Origin: Caballeronia insecticola | GTDB taxonomy: Bacteria; Pseudomonadota; Gammaproteobacteria; Burkholderiales; Burkholderiaceae | Direction: 5' to 3' | DNA: 64,000 nucleotides | Assembly: GCF_000402035.1 (NCBI RefSeq) | Contig: NC_021287.1 | Location: 248,001-312,000 of the forward strand | Shown here: one piece after another, positions 19,889-28,462 of the stretch | Layout: every line of letters begins with the position of its first letter | Numbering within the stretch: position 1 is the first letter of the stretch | Position numbers and translations under genes: made by a program | The notes under the pieces: model-generated | What the model saw: only the letters and a program-made list of their open reading frames with translations | Told to the model about the DNA's origin: nothing | The model's database searches: none

Positions 19889-20530
19889 TTGAAACTTCGA
19901 GTTGTGTTGGCGGATGATCATCCGTTCGTGATCCTGGGGATGAGAGCATTGTTTGCTGCCGACGAAGCAATCGACGTGGTCGGCGAAGCGAATAACGGAA
20001 GTACGCTGCTGGCGGAACTTCGCCGGGTTCCGTGCGACGTGCTCGTGACGGATTTTGCGATGCCCGAGCATGGAGGGGATGCGAAGGACGGGCTGCGTCT
20101 CATAAGCAAAGTACGGCAGGATTTCCCGCGACTGAATGTCGTTGTGTTGACGAGTGTCAGCAATGTCGCGATTCTGCGGTCCATTCTGAACGCGGGCACG
20201 ATGGGGCTGGTGAACAAGGCCGAACCCATCGAACTGGTGGCAACCGCGGTCCGTCATGCGGGGGTCGGCCGGCACTACGTGAGTGCATCATTCGTCGCGG
20301 CGCTTGCGGAGGCGGGCGCGGAATCGAACTCGGGGCAGCTTCCGCTCTCCCCGAGAGAGATCGAGGTCGTGCGGCTGTTTGCGAGGGGTCATTCGATTAC
20401 CGAAATCGCGAAAGAGCTCGAACGCGACGTGCGCACGGTCAGCCGCCAGAAGCGCGATGCGATGAACAAGCTCGGCGTCAGGAACGATCCGGCGTTGTTC
20501 GCTTTTGTCCGCGCACAGGGTTTGGGATGA
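19889..20530 (+). CDS. RcsB-like response regulator, first of three
   Basis: Cytoplasmic NarL/FixJ-class transcription factor, 213 residues from a TTG start. The receiver keeps all key residues: acidic pair in LADDHP, phospho-acceptor Asp55 in VTDFAMP, Thr in VVLTSVS and Lys in LVNKAEP. The C-terminal LuxR-type HTH (LSPREIEVVRLFARG, TEIAKELER, KLGVRNDPAL) resembles RcsB more than NarL. The G run before the TTG is closer to it than a typical Shine-Dalgarno. The gene opens a tandem set of three paralogous regulators followed by a hybrid kinase, which is its probable phosphate source. The role is unknown. Confidence 0.85.
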   Translation: MKLRVVLADDHPFVILGMRALFAADEAIDVVGEANNGSTLLAELRRVPCDVLVTDFAMPEHGGDAKDGLRLISKVRQDFPRLNVVVLTSVSNVAILRSILNAGTMGLVNKAEPIELVATAVRHAGVGRHYVSASFVAALAEAGAESNSGQLPLSPREIEVVRLFARGHSITEIAKELERDVRTVSRQKRDAMNKLGVRNDPALFAFVRAQGLG

Positions 20531-20652
20531 TTTGTTTATGTCATCCTTTTTTATTCGGATGCATCTTATGTATCTCAACGTTTCAATCATCGATGCTGGC
20601 GATTCGGTCTTTGCAGTAGATTCAAGTTCGCTTAGGGAAGAGGTTAGGTTAA

Positions 20653-21333
20653 ATGGAAATCGCAAACGGGAGCCAGGTGTTTTCGCATGCAAATCGGATA
20701 AGACTCGCGATCGCGGATGATCATCCGCTTGTCATTCTTGCAATTGAAAGGTTGGTGGGAAATTTTCCTAATGTGGAAATTGTAAGTCGCAGCACCAATT
20801 CGACTCAGCTCGACGCCTCGCTTGCGCGCGGCGGTTGCGACGTAGCGATCGTCGATCTTTTCATGCCCGGCGGGAGACACGGAGACGGCGTCGAAATGAT
20901 CCAGTATCTGTCGGATCATCATCCGGGAGTGCATCTGGTCGTCCTTTCGCGCAATGACGACGCCGCGCTCGTCAAGCGCGTGCTCGAAGCCGGTGCACAT
21001 GCGTTTTTAAGCAAGGAAGATCGTCTTGATCTGATTTACGTCGCGATTGTTTCGGTCATTGCCAACGAACCCTATCTGGGTCCTGCGGTGCGTCGTACGC
21101 TGGCGCTCGCCGATGCCGAAAGCCACGCGCGTTTCATTCGCCAGAAACTCACGGGCCGTGAACTCGAAGTTATCGAGCGATATGCGAAAGGGGCGAATGT
21201 CACTGAAATCGCCAAGGAGCTCGAGCGCAGTGTCAAAACAATTAGTGCGCAGAAATGCGCCGCTATGAGAAAGCTGGATCTTTCCACCGACGCGGATTTG
21301 TATCGTTTCATAGCAGATAGAGGCTTGATTTAA
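20653..21333 (+). CDS. RcsB-like response regulator, second of three
   Basis: 226 residues from ATG at 20653, with AGAGGTTAGG upstream. The receiver begins at about residue 17 after a short N-terminal extension and keeps IADDHP, phospho-acceptor Asp68 in IVDLFMP, Ser in VVLSRN and Lys in LSKED. The HTH (LTGRELEVIERYAKG, TEIAKELERSVKTISAQK) is again RcsB-like. It lies 122 bases after the first regulator, enough for a separate promoter, though none is obvious. Its sequence differs widely from the first and third regulators outside the core motifs, so the triplication is old or the genes came separately. Confidence 0.85.
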   Translation: MEIANGSQVFSHANRIRLAIADDHPLVILAIERLVGNFPNVEIVSRSTNSTQLDASLARGGCDVAIVDLFMPGGRHGDGVEMIQYLSDHHPGVHLVVLSRNDDAALVKRVLEAGAHAFLSKEDRLDLIYVAIVSVIANEPYLGPAVRRTLALADAESHARFIRQKLTGRELEVIERYAKGANVTEIAKELERSVKTISAQKCAAMRKLDLSTDADLYRFIADRGLI

Positions 21334-21451
21334 CGGCCGCTTGCGGCGCGGGGACGCGCGCTGTTAATCGAGGCCGGCGCAGGATATCGAAGTTGATGCA
21401 ATTCTTAACGATCGATCCTCGCAAAAAATTGTTCAGTACAACCAACAAAAA

Positions 21452-22105
21452 ATGAGAACAACAGCAACGCCAGTGCGAGCAATCGTGGCGGACGACCATC
21501 CGATCGTAATCAAGGGCATTCAGGATTTTCTGGAAAAGGAGGGGCAGATTGAGGTCGTCGCCACTGCCCGCGACACAACCGAGTTGGCGGAGGCGCTCGA
21601 TTCAACACCGTGCGACTACCTCTTTTCCGATATCGGCATGCGAGGCATAGACGGAGAAAGCAACTCGATCGGATTTCTCAAGCGTCTGACGTGGGAGCAG
21701 GAGCGTCCGAAAATTATCGTTCTGACCATGATTTCGCAGCCGCGCATGCTCGCGGGGCTCGTTCAGATCGGGTTGGACGGCCTTATCGACAAGCGCGACG
21801 GGCTCACTTGCCTGAGTCAGGCAATCGCCCAGGCCGACGTCGGCGACCGTTTTCTTTCGCCGCGCGTCGAGGAGGCATTGCGCCAATTGCCGAACACCTC
21901 GCCGGCGCGGGCCGGTGTGTTGAGCCGGCGTGAGTGGGAGGTCTTTCAGCTCTATGCGCGCGGCATGCTGGTTCACGAAATCGCCGCCCATTTCGGCCGC
22001 AGCCGCAAGACGATCGCGACACAGCGTCGAAGCGGCATGCGCAAGCTTGGCCTCGAAACGGAGACCGAACTCGTCGATTTCATGCGGCAACTCGGTTTGA
22101 TCTGA
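21452..22105 (+). CDS. RcsB-like response regulator, third of three
   Basis: 217 residues from ATG at 21452. Receiver residues are complete: VADDHP, phospho-acceptor Asp60 in FSDIGMRG, Thr in IVLTMIS and Lys in LIDKRDG. The HTH (LSRREWEVFQLYARG, HEIAAHFGRSRKTIATQRRS, KLGLETETELVDF) belongs to the same family but is the most divergent of the three. It sits 118 bases after the second regulator and 160 bases before the hybrid kinase. No Shine-Dalgarno is evident; the leader is A-rich (CAACAAAAA before the ATG). Confidence 0.85.
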   Translation: MRTTATPVRAIVADDHPIVIKGIQDFLEKEGQIEVVATARDTTELAEALDSTPCDYLFSDIGMRGIDGESNSIGFLKRLTWEQERPKIIVLTMISQPRMLAGLVQIGLDGLIDKRDGLTCLSQAIAQADVGDRFLSPRVEEALRQLPNTSPARAGVLSRREWEVFQLYARGMLVHEIAAHFGRSRKTIATQRRSGMRKLGLETETELVDFMRQLGLI

Positions 22106-22265
22106 GGGAGAGCGGCCGTTTGCATTCGCCTCAGATTATTTAGGACGCTTCTGATTCGAACTGGATGCGAGGCGGGTCACACTGAATGGGTCCGCACTCG
22201 ACGCGGAAGGCTGAAGGACGGCCTTTTTGCTGCCGTGATTGTCAGCCGCTTCTCGGAGATTCGAA

Positions 22266-25181
22266 TTGAAATCGTCGCTCGCGCGTTTCGTGTTGCTCGC
22301 CTGTCTGACTGCGCCTCTGTGCTGCTACGCGGTGGAGCCGGGCTGGAGCCTCGTCGGCGTGCGCCTGCTTCCTTTGCTGATCGCCGTGGTTGCTGTCCTG
22401 CTCGTGACGCTGCGCGCGCTCGTGCTTCTGCAACGGGAGGTCGCGAAACGAATCGAGACGGAAACGCAACTCGCCACGCAACTCAGCTTTCAGCAGACGA
22501 TGATGGAAGTGGTGCCGTATCCGCTCATCGCCAAGGACATGGACAACCGTTATATCGCGGTCAATCGTGCCTTCGAAGAAACGCTCGGCGTGCGGCGCGA
22601 CGCGATCATCGGCCGCACGAGCCTCGAGGGGGCGGCGTGGGGCACGGAGCACAGCCGGATACTGCACGATCTCACGCGCCGAACGTTGGCGACCGGCGAG
22701 CGGCAGGAGCTTGAAGCCGAATTCCGCGACGAACGGAACACGCTGCGGTGCGGTCTCTTCTGGACAGGCGCCTTTACCGCCTCGAACGGTGAGCGGGCGG
22801 GCGTGGTCGGCACGATGATCGACATCACCGACATACGCGACGCAGAAACCCGCGCCCGGCAAACGGAACGGCGTCTTCACGCCGTCACGCGGTCATTGCC
22901 CGCGGTCGTCTTTCAATTGCGCCGCGCGAGCGACGGCATCTACAGCCTTCCTTATATCGAAGGCGATACACGTCAGTTGCTCGGCCTCGACTTCGTGGCC
23001 CTGACCGACAATCCCATTCATTTGCTGACGCACGTCCATGCGGAGGACAGCGCGCGTCTGGTGCGAGAAATCGAATCTTCGGCGCGCTCGCTCGAACCGT
23101 TGCACACGGAATTCCGCTCGATGGTCGACGGCGTTCCGCGCTGGATTCGAGCCAATCTCGTCGCGCACGGCGAGAGCGACGGCGCGGTGGTGTGGAGCGG
23201 CTACTGGGGCGATGCCAGCGTCGAGCACGCGCGCGCCGAGGAACTCGCCCGGGCGCGTGATACGGCCCAAGCGGCCTCGCGTGCCAAAGACGACTTCCTC
23301 GCCATGATGAGCCATGAAATTCGCACTCCTATGAATGGCGTGCTGGGGCTTGTCGAGGTGCTCGAAAACACGTCGCTGAATCCGGATCAGTCGCAAATGC
23401 TTGGCATGATTCAGGATTCCGCGAGCGCGCTGCTGCAAATTCTGGACGATCTGCTCGATTACTCGAAGATCGAGGCGGGAAGACTCGCGATCGAATCCAG
23501 ACCGATCGATCTTCGCGAACTCGTGGATAACTCGGTCGGCCTGCTCGCAACGCGCGCGCACGAAAAGGGTCTTCGCGTGCGTGTGGATGTCGGACCGGAC
23601 GTGGCCGCATCCGTCAGAGGCGACAGCGTGCGCCTCCGGCAGATCCTCTTCAACTTGATGAGCAACGCCATCAAGTTCACGATCAACGGCGAAATTGCGC
23701 TCAACGTGCAGGTGGTCGAGCAGCGCGCGTCGGAGCAGGTCATCGAACTGTGCGTGAAGGATACCGGCATCGGCATTGCGCCCGAGGCCCAGGACAGCCT
23801 GTTCGAGCCGTTCGTGCAGGCGGAGACGTCCACCACGCGGCGTTTCGGCGGCACGGGGCTTGGACTCACGATCTGCAATCGGCTCGTGGAACTCATGGGC
23901 GGCACGATGGATTTGACCAGCGCGCTCGGTACCGGAACGGCCATGGCCGTTCGTCTCACGATGCCCGTCGAGACGCTGCACTACCAGATCGAGGGACTTC
24001 GGGGCAAACGCGGCATCGTCGCAATCGAGGATGATCGCGTGGCCGCAGCGCTGCTTCACTATGGCGAAGCGCTCGGCCTCCGATTGCAGCGGCGCGCACC
24101 GGTAGAGCTCGAAATCCCGCAATCCGGGGTGCCTGCGGACATCGATATCCTCTTTTTGAGCGATGTGCACAAAAACACGGCGCCGATGGGCTCCCGCGTG
24201 ATCCATGTCACCGAGAAGCCGAAGCCCACCGGATATCGCATTCTGGAAGACGACATTCGTGTGAGCGTCAATCCGATCTCATGGCACGGTCTCGGCGCGG
24301 CGTGTGTCGCGGCGCTGACGGGCATGCCGCAGATCGCGTCAGCCGTGGCGCTCGGCCCGGAAACGAAAATGGCGGCGCCCGACCGGGAAGCCGCATTGCA
24401 CAGCGGCAAGCTCGTGCTTGTGGCCGAGGATCATCCGGTCAATCAGGAGTTGATCCGTCACCAGCTTTCACTGCTCGGTTTCGCCTGCGACGTCGTGCAT
24501 GACGGCGCGGAGGCGTTGGCGGCGCTGGCCAACACCCGCTACGGGTTCCTGATTACCGATTGCCACATGCCGAACATGACGGGCTACGAGCTCGCGCACC
24601 GCATACGCGCCGACGAAGCCGGTGCGGCACGGCGCCTGCCGATCCTCGGCATCACGGCGAGCACGGCGCCAGACGAATTGCGCCGGTGCCGCGAAGCCGG
24701 CATGGACAACTGCCTGGTCAAGCCCACCCGGCTCGCGACTTTGCGCGAACATCTGAATCAGTGGCGAGTGTCGGAGAGTCCGGCAATCGACGCCGATGCC
24801 CAGTCGGCGACTCAGGACGCAGCGCCGTCACGAGACCCCGACGATCTCGATCTGGCCGCCATGGCGCAGTTGTGGGGCAGCGAGACAACCGTGAAGGCGT
24901 TGCTGGATGCGTTCGTTTCGGCGTTCAAGGACGACCTCGTCACGCTTAGGGAATTGCTCGAATGCGGCACGGTCGACGACTTGCGCGACTGGCATCATCG
25001 TGTCATTGGGGCGGTCAGTGTGCTGCAATATCGGCCGCTGCTCGATGCACTGGAAACCTTTCGCCAGCACGACCTGCAAACGACGACGCGCGAGGCACGT
25101 CGGCAAAAGGGACTTGCGCTCATCGCGCGATGCGAACAGCTCGTGGAGCATATTCAGTCGCAGGGTGCCGCGTTAGTCTGA
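22266..25181 (+). CDS. Unorthodox hybrid sensor histidine kinase (PAS-HisKA-HATPase-pseudoREC-REC-Hpt)
   Basis: Inner-membrane multi-step phosphorelay kinase. I prefer the TTG at 22266, which has GGAG 7 bases upstream and gives MKSSLARFVLLACL, a typical first membrane segment (971 residues); TTG at 22239 would add nine residues. Order: two membrane segments (about 5-22 and 30-50) with only about ten residues between them, a PAS domain (about 75-190), a second PAS-like part (about 205-320), HisKA with His350 in MSHEIRTPMNG, HATPase with N box near 463 and GGTGLGL near 528, a receiver-like segment lacking the acceptor Asp (about 575-690), a full receiver (Asp765 in ITDCHMP, Lys in LVKP) and an Hpt domain with His911. 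Sensing must be membrane or cytoplasmic, as no periplasmic domain exists. Likely partners are the three regulators upstream. Confidence 0.88.
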   Translation: MKSSLARFVLLACLTAPLCCYAVEPGWSLVGVRLLPLLIAVVAVLLVTLRALVLLQREVAKRIETETQLATQLSFQQTMMEVVPYPLIAKDMDNRYIAVNRAFEETLGVRRDAIIGRTSLEGAAWGTEHSRILHDLTRRTLATGERQELEAEFRDERNTLRCGLFWTGAFTASNGERAGVVGTMIDITDIRDAETRARQTERRLHAVTRSLPAVVFQLRRASDGIYSLPYIEGDTRQLLGLDFVALTDNPIHLLTHVHAEDSARLVREIESSARSLEPLHTEFRSMVDGVPRWIRANLVAHGESDGAVVWSGYWGDASVEHARAEELARARDTAQAASRAKDDFLAMMSHEIRTPMNGVLGLVEVLENTSLNPDQSQMLGMIQDSASALLQILDDLLDYSKIEAGRLAIESRPIDLRELVDNSVGLLATRAHEKGLRVRVDVGPDVAASVRGDSVRLRQILFNLMSNAIKFTINGEIALNVQVVEQRASEQVIELCVKDTGIGIAPEAQDSLFEPFVQAETSTTRRFGGTGLGLTICNRLVELMGGTMDLTSALGTGTAMAVRLTMPVETLHYQIEGLRGKRGIVAIEDDRVAAALLHYGEALGLRLQRRAPVELEIPQSGVPADIDILFLSDVHKNTAPMGSRVIHVTEKPKPTGYRILEDDIRVSVNPISWHGLGAACVAALTGMPQIASAVALGPETKMAAPDREAALHSGKLVLVAEDHPVNQELIRHQLSLLGFACDVVHDGAEALAALANTRYGFLITDCHMPNMTGYELAHRIRADEAGAARRLPILGITASTAPDELRRCREAGMDNCLVKPTRLATLREHLNQWRVSESPAIDADAQSATQDAAPSRDPDDLDLAAMAQLWGSETTVKALLDAFVSAFKDDLVTLRELLECGTVDDLRDWHHRVIGAVSVLQYRPLLDALETFRQHDLQTTTREARRQKGLALIARCEQLVEHIQSQGAALV

Positions 25182-25207
25182 TCGGAAAAGACTTAGAAGA
25201 ATTGAGA

Positions 25208-25232
25208 AGGATTGCGAAGGGCTCGCAATCCT
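25208..25232. terminator. hairpin between the convergent kinase and LysR genes
   Basis: A 10-bp perfect stem (AGGATTGCGA/TCGCAATCCT) with a 5-base loop lies in the 73-base gap between two convergent genes. A T-rich stretch follows on the minus strand only, so it fits best as the LysR-gene terminator, possibly serving both. Confidence 0.6.
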
Positions 25233-25254
25233 GCCGATCGGTGTCGGTGACGTT

Positions 25255-26175
25255 TCAGGCCTTCGGGCTGAGCGGCTCCCGATCACGGAAATACGCCAGC
25301 GCAAAATCCACGAAGGTGCGCGTCTTGGCGGATACATGTCTGCGTCCGGGGTAGACGATCGACACTTCCTTGCCCGCATCCTGAAGCACGTAGTCCGGCA
25401 GCAGGCGAACCAACGCCCCTTCCTGGATGTCTTGCGTCACATAAGTCTCGGGCAACACGGCAATGCCCATGCCCGACACCGCCGCCTGCCGCAGCATGTG
25501 CGAACTGTTCACGGTGTAGGCGGGATCCAGCACAACGCTCTCCACGACACCCGAAGGTCCGACGAAGGACCATGTCGATCCATGAAGTTCGGCGGACGGC
25601 GCGAGAAACTCATGCGCGGTGAGCGCCGCCGGACGAACCGGCATGGTGCGCGACGCCAGATATTCCGGCGAAGCCACGAGCACCGCGCCCACTTTCAACA
25701 ACGGACGATTGATCAGCATGCCGCTGTTGACCAGATGCGGCACGACAATGCCGACATCGAAGCCTTCCGCGACGAGATCGACCGGACGGTGCAGCAGCGT
25801 CAGGCGCACTTTCACATTCGGATACAGGCCGCGATATTCGCGCAGCATTGGCGTAAGGCCGAGCAGCGAGAAAGAGGCCGATGCCACGATCTTGAGCGTG
25901 CCCGACGGATCCACCGCACTGTTCGCCACCGACGCTTCAATGGCTTCCACCTGTTCGATGACCGCGCGGCAGCCTTCGGCATACGCGCTTCCTGCTTCGG
26001 TCAGCGAGACACTGCGCGTGGTTCGGTTCAGCAACCGCGTGTTGAGATGCATCTCGAGCAGCGAGACGTAGCGCGTGATGACGGCATTGGACAGATCGAG
26101 CGCGGCAGCGGCCCGACCGAATGACTCGGTTTCCGCGACTTTGAGAAAGACGCGCATCGCTTGGAGTTGATTCAT
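25255..26175 (-). CDS. LysR-family transcriptional regulator
   Basis: 306 residues from ATG at 26175 (MNQLQAMRVFLKVAE). The N-terminal winged HTH (about 1-60, with SFGRAAAALDLSNAVITRYVSLLE and LLNRTTRSVSLTEAG) is followed by a type-2 periplasmic-binding-like effector domain. It resembles the DsdC/CrgA-like group common in Burkholderia. The frame is open upstream to 26250 without conservation. Neighbours are the hybrid kinase (convergent) and the porin (divergent). An inverted repeat about 85 bases upstream could be its own operator. Target and effector are unknown. Confidence 0.88.
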   Translation of the reverse strand: MNQLQAMRVFLKVAETESFGRAAAALDLSNAVITRYVSLLEMHLNTRLLNRTTRSVSLTEAGSAYAEGCRAVIEQVEAIEASVANSAVDPSGTLKIVASASFSLLGLTPMLREYRGLYPNVKVRLTLLHRPVDLVAEGFDVGIVVPHLVNSGMLINRPLLKVGAVLVASPEYLASRTMPVRPAALTAHEFLAPSAELHGSTWSFVGPSGVVESVVLDPAYTVNSSHMLRQAAVSGMGIAVLPETYVTQDIQEGALVRLLPDYVLQDAGKEVSIVYPGRRHVSAKTRTFVDFALAYFRDREPLSPKA

Positions 26176-26257
26176 GCAGGGAGCAGGTTCCGGGAAGCGC
26201 TCTTTGAACGCTCCGATAGGCGATTGCAGGCGCGCGGCAGCAAATGCCATCGCGCGT

Positions 26258-26275
26258 ACGCGATCTTAATCGCGT
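26258..26275. promoter_or_regulatory. inverted repeat upstream of the LysR gene
   Basis: ACGCGAT-CTTA-ATCGCGT, a perfect 7-bp inverted repeat with a 4-base spacer, 83 bases upstream of the LysR start and about 345 bases before the porin start. LysR proteins often bind dyads in the divergent region next to their own gene, so this is a candidate autoregulatory site. Confidence 0.45.
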
Positions 26276-26438
26276 GATGTCTTGCTTCTGAATCGGAGCA
26301 TTCTCAAACGGACCTGGTGTCTCAAAGTCGCCACTGTCGTATGGACGCAACTAGTGATGGTTTACGTAAGAGCGAAAGTCAATCGATAACGTCGATAAGT
26401 CCACGCAGCCTAAGCGTTTCCCCATATTGAAATTACAT

Positions 26439-26457
26439 TTTTCGATTTATTCGAAAA
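26439..26457. promoter_or_regulatory. AT-rich inverted repeat upstream of the porin
   Basis: TTTTCGA-TTTAT-TCGAAAA, a perfect 7-bp inverted repeat with a 5-base spacer, about 165 bases upstream of the porin start. It may be an operator in the porin promoter region; a TTGAAA hexamer lies just before it (26427-26432). Confidence 0.35.
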
Positions 26458-26620
26458 GCCTTTTGTGTTTCCTTTTTTGGCTTCTCAAAAAGTGCTGCCA
26501 ATAAACTTTGTGCTGCCGAATATCGGTGCAGAGCGAAACGAGCGAAGAAGCAATTCAAGCTCGACAGGCGTTCGGCCTGAAGCAAATCATCGAGTCTCAA
26601 GACTCAGCAAAGGAATACGC

Positions 26621-27760
26621 ATGAAAAAGAATTTGATCGTCACGGCCGTTGCAGCTTTGGCCGCATCGTTCGCCGGCGCTGCTAGCGCACAAAGCAGCGT
26701 TACGCTGTATGGCTTGGTCGACGCTGGTTTCACGTTCGTGAACAACGTGCAGAATCATACCGGTGACGGTGAGAAGACGAACGAGTACGGCATGACGGGC
26801 GGCAACGTCAACATGAGCCGTTGGGGTCTGCGCGGCGCCGAAGATCTCGGCGGCGGCATGAAGGCAATCTTCACGTTGGAAAACGGTTTCGACGTGACGA
26901 ATGGCAGCTCGCTGGGCGGTAGCGGCTTTGGCCGTCAAGCTTTCGTTGGTCTGTCGACCAACGCTGGCACGGTGACGCTTGGCCGTCAGACCGACTCCGT
27001 CGTCGACTACCTCGGCCCGTTGAGCGCAACCGGCACGTGGGGCGGCACTGCGTTCGCTCACCCGAGCAACCTCGACAACCTCGACGGTAACGCTTTCCGC
27101 GAGAACAACTCGGTTAAGTTCCAGAGCAACAACTACGCTGGCTTCTCGTTCAGCGGCCTGTACGGCTTCTCGAACGCAGCAGGCAGCTTCGCAGCTAACC
27201 GCGCATACAGCATCGGCGCTGGTTACACGAACGCCGGCCTGAAGCTGGGTCTTGCGTACATGCAAGCCAACGGCCTCAACAGCAACGCCACTGGCTCGAT
27301 CGTGCTGGACAACGAGCTCAACCAGTTCTCCGCTGACGCTCGTCAGCGTACCTTCGGTGCAGGCGCGAGCTATGCCATCGGCGCTGCAACGTTCGGTGCT
27401 CTGTGGACGCAGACCCGCCAGGACAGCAACGCGATGCCCGGTTCGAACGTGATCAACAACTACGAAGTGAACGGCCGCTATGCGCTTACGCCGGCACTGT
27501 CGCTGGGTGCTGAATACGCGTTCACGAATGCGAAGCTCGGCAACACCGAAGATGCGTCGCGTGTCCGTTTCCACCAGTTCGGCCTGCAAACGGACTACGC
27601 ACTGTCCAAGCGCACCGACATCTACGCTGAAGGCGTGATGCAGATCGCGAGCGGCCTGGCGAAGGGCGAGTATCCGGCTGCTGGCATCAACGGCGCAGGC
27701 GACCTTTCGTCGAGCAGCCGTCAGATCCTCGTGACGACGGGTATCCGTCACCGCTTCTAA
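26621..27760 (+). CDS. Gram-negative trimeric porin, Burkholderia type
   Basis: Outer-membrane general diffusion porin (OmpC/Opc-like, Porin_4 family), 379 residues. ATG at 26621 follows AAGGAAT and begins a signal peptide (MKKNLIVTAVAALAASF, cleavage after ASA near residue 20). The mature part begins QSSVTLYGLVDAGF and ends in a C-terminal phenylalanine (GIRHRF), the signal for assembly into the outer membrane. The codon use is visibly stronger in optimal codons (AAC, GGC, GCT, CTG) than in its neighbours, as in highly expressed genes. It is followed by a strong terminator and is thus probably monocistronic. Confidence 0.95.
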   Translation: MKKNLIVTAVAALAASFAGAASAQSSVTLYGLVDAGFTFVNNVQNHTGDGEKTNEYGMTGGNVNMSRWGLRGAEDLGGGMKAIFTLENGFDVTNGSSLGGSGFGRQAFVGLSTNAGTVTLGRQTDSVVDYLGPLSATGTWGGTAFAHPSNLDNLDGNAFRENNSVKFQSNNYAGFSFSGLYGFSNAAGSFAANRAYSIGAGYTNAGLKLGLAYMQANGLNSNATGSIVLDNELNQFSADARQRTFGAGASYAIGAATFGALWTQTRQDSNAMPGSNVINNYEVNGRYALTPALSLGAEYAFTNAKLGNTEDASRVRFHQFGLQTDYALSKRTDIYAEGVMQIASGLAKGEYPAAGINGAGDLSSSSRQILVTTGIRHRF

Positions 27761-27803
27761 AGCGGTCGGAGCAATACCGGGCTTGAGCTTGCTCTAGCCA
27801 GAG

Positions 27804-27828
27804 AAGGGCGCCGCAAGGCGCCCTTTTT
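27804..27828 (+). terminator. intrinsic terminator after the porin
   Basis: A 9-bp stem (AAGGGCGCC/GGCGCCCTT) with a GCAA tetraloop, ending in five T, about 45 bases past the porin stop. Confidence 0.9.
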
Positions 27829-27966
27829 GCATTGAGGCGTCGAATTGCGTTTCGATTTGTGCTTCCATTTCCGCGAAGCGACATGCGCGCCGCAAACGGA
27901 TGCTCTACCATGGCGATGCCGTCTTCCTCTCGAAAGCAGGGCTGTCCGCCAATCAGGAGAGCAACC

Positions 27967-28437
27967 ATGGTCTCGACATGCCGACCACGTGTCCGCTGGA
28001 TGTCCGTTCTGATGCTCGTGATGGCGGCGTCGGGTGCCGCGCGAGCCGACACCGTCGCCCTGAAAGCCAACCTCCAGCCTTCGAGCGAAGTTCCGCCGCG
28101 CGTGAGCAAAGGCCACGGCATCGTCGACGCGAACTTCGATACCGATACCAAAGTCCTCACCTGGACCGTCACTTACGCGGATCTGTCGGGGCCGGTGACG
28201 ATGGCGCATTTCCACGGACCCGCGCCGGTCGGCCAGAACGCCAAGCCGCAGGTATCGATCGACGCAAAAACAGACACGAAAGCCGACAAGAAAGCGCTCG
28301 CGAGCCCGATGAAAGGACAGGCAACGTTATCGGATCAGCAAGTGAACGATCTGATGACAGGGCAGTGGTACTTCAACATTCACACGCAGGACAATCCGTC
28401 CGGCGAGATCCGCGGACAGATCACGCCTGCCAACTGA
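27967..28437 (+). CDS. Secreted CHRD-domain protein
   Basis: 156 residues from ATG at 27967, with CAGGAG about 8 bases upstream. A signal peptide (RVRWMSVLMLVMAASGAARA, cleavage near residue 27) is followed by one CHRD domain, named after chordin: LQPSSEVPP near its start, MAHFHGPAP in the middle, and the ending WYFNIHTQDNPSGEIRGQI. The function of bacterial single-domain CHRD proteins is not known; they are exported and predicted to be beta-sandwiches. The hydrolase gene begins 25 bases downstream in the same direction. Confidence 0.85.
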   Translation: MVSTCRPRVRWMSVLMLVMAASGAARADTVALKANLQPSSEVPPRVSKGHGIVDANFDTDTKVLTWTVTYADLSGPVTMAHFHGPAPVGQNAKPQVSIDAKTDTKADKKALASPMKGQATLSDQQVNDLMTGQWYFNIHTQDNPSGEIRGQITPAN

Positions 28438-28462
28438 AACGCGCTTCAGGAATCGATCGACG

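Larger units (their letters stand above)
26176..26620. other. intergenic region between the LysR gene and the porin
   Basis: About 445 bases with no gene. It holds a GC-rich inverted repeat next to the LysR gene, an AT-rich inverted repeat near 26439-26457, and a long leader before the porin that ends with a good AAGGAA ribosome binding site. The frame open upstream of the porin is not conserved. Confidence 0.5.

Noticed and set aside
20713..20728. Perfect 16-bp palindrome GCGGATGATCATCCGC
   Set aside because: It encodes the conserved ADDHP motif at the start of the receiver, and a similar run occurs in the first regulator for the same reason; coding constraint explains it.
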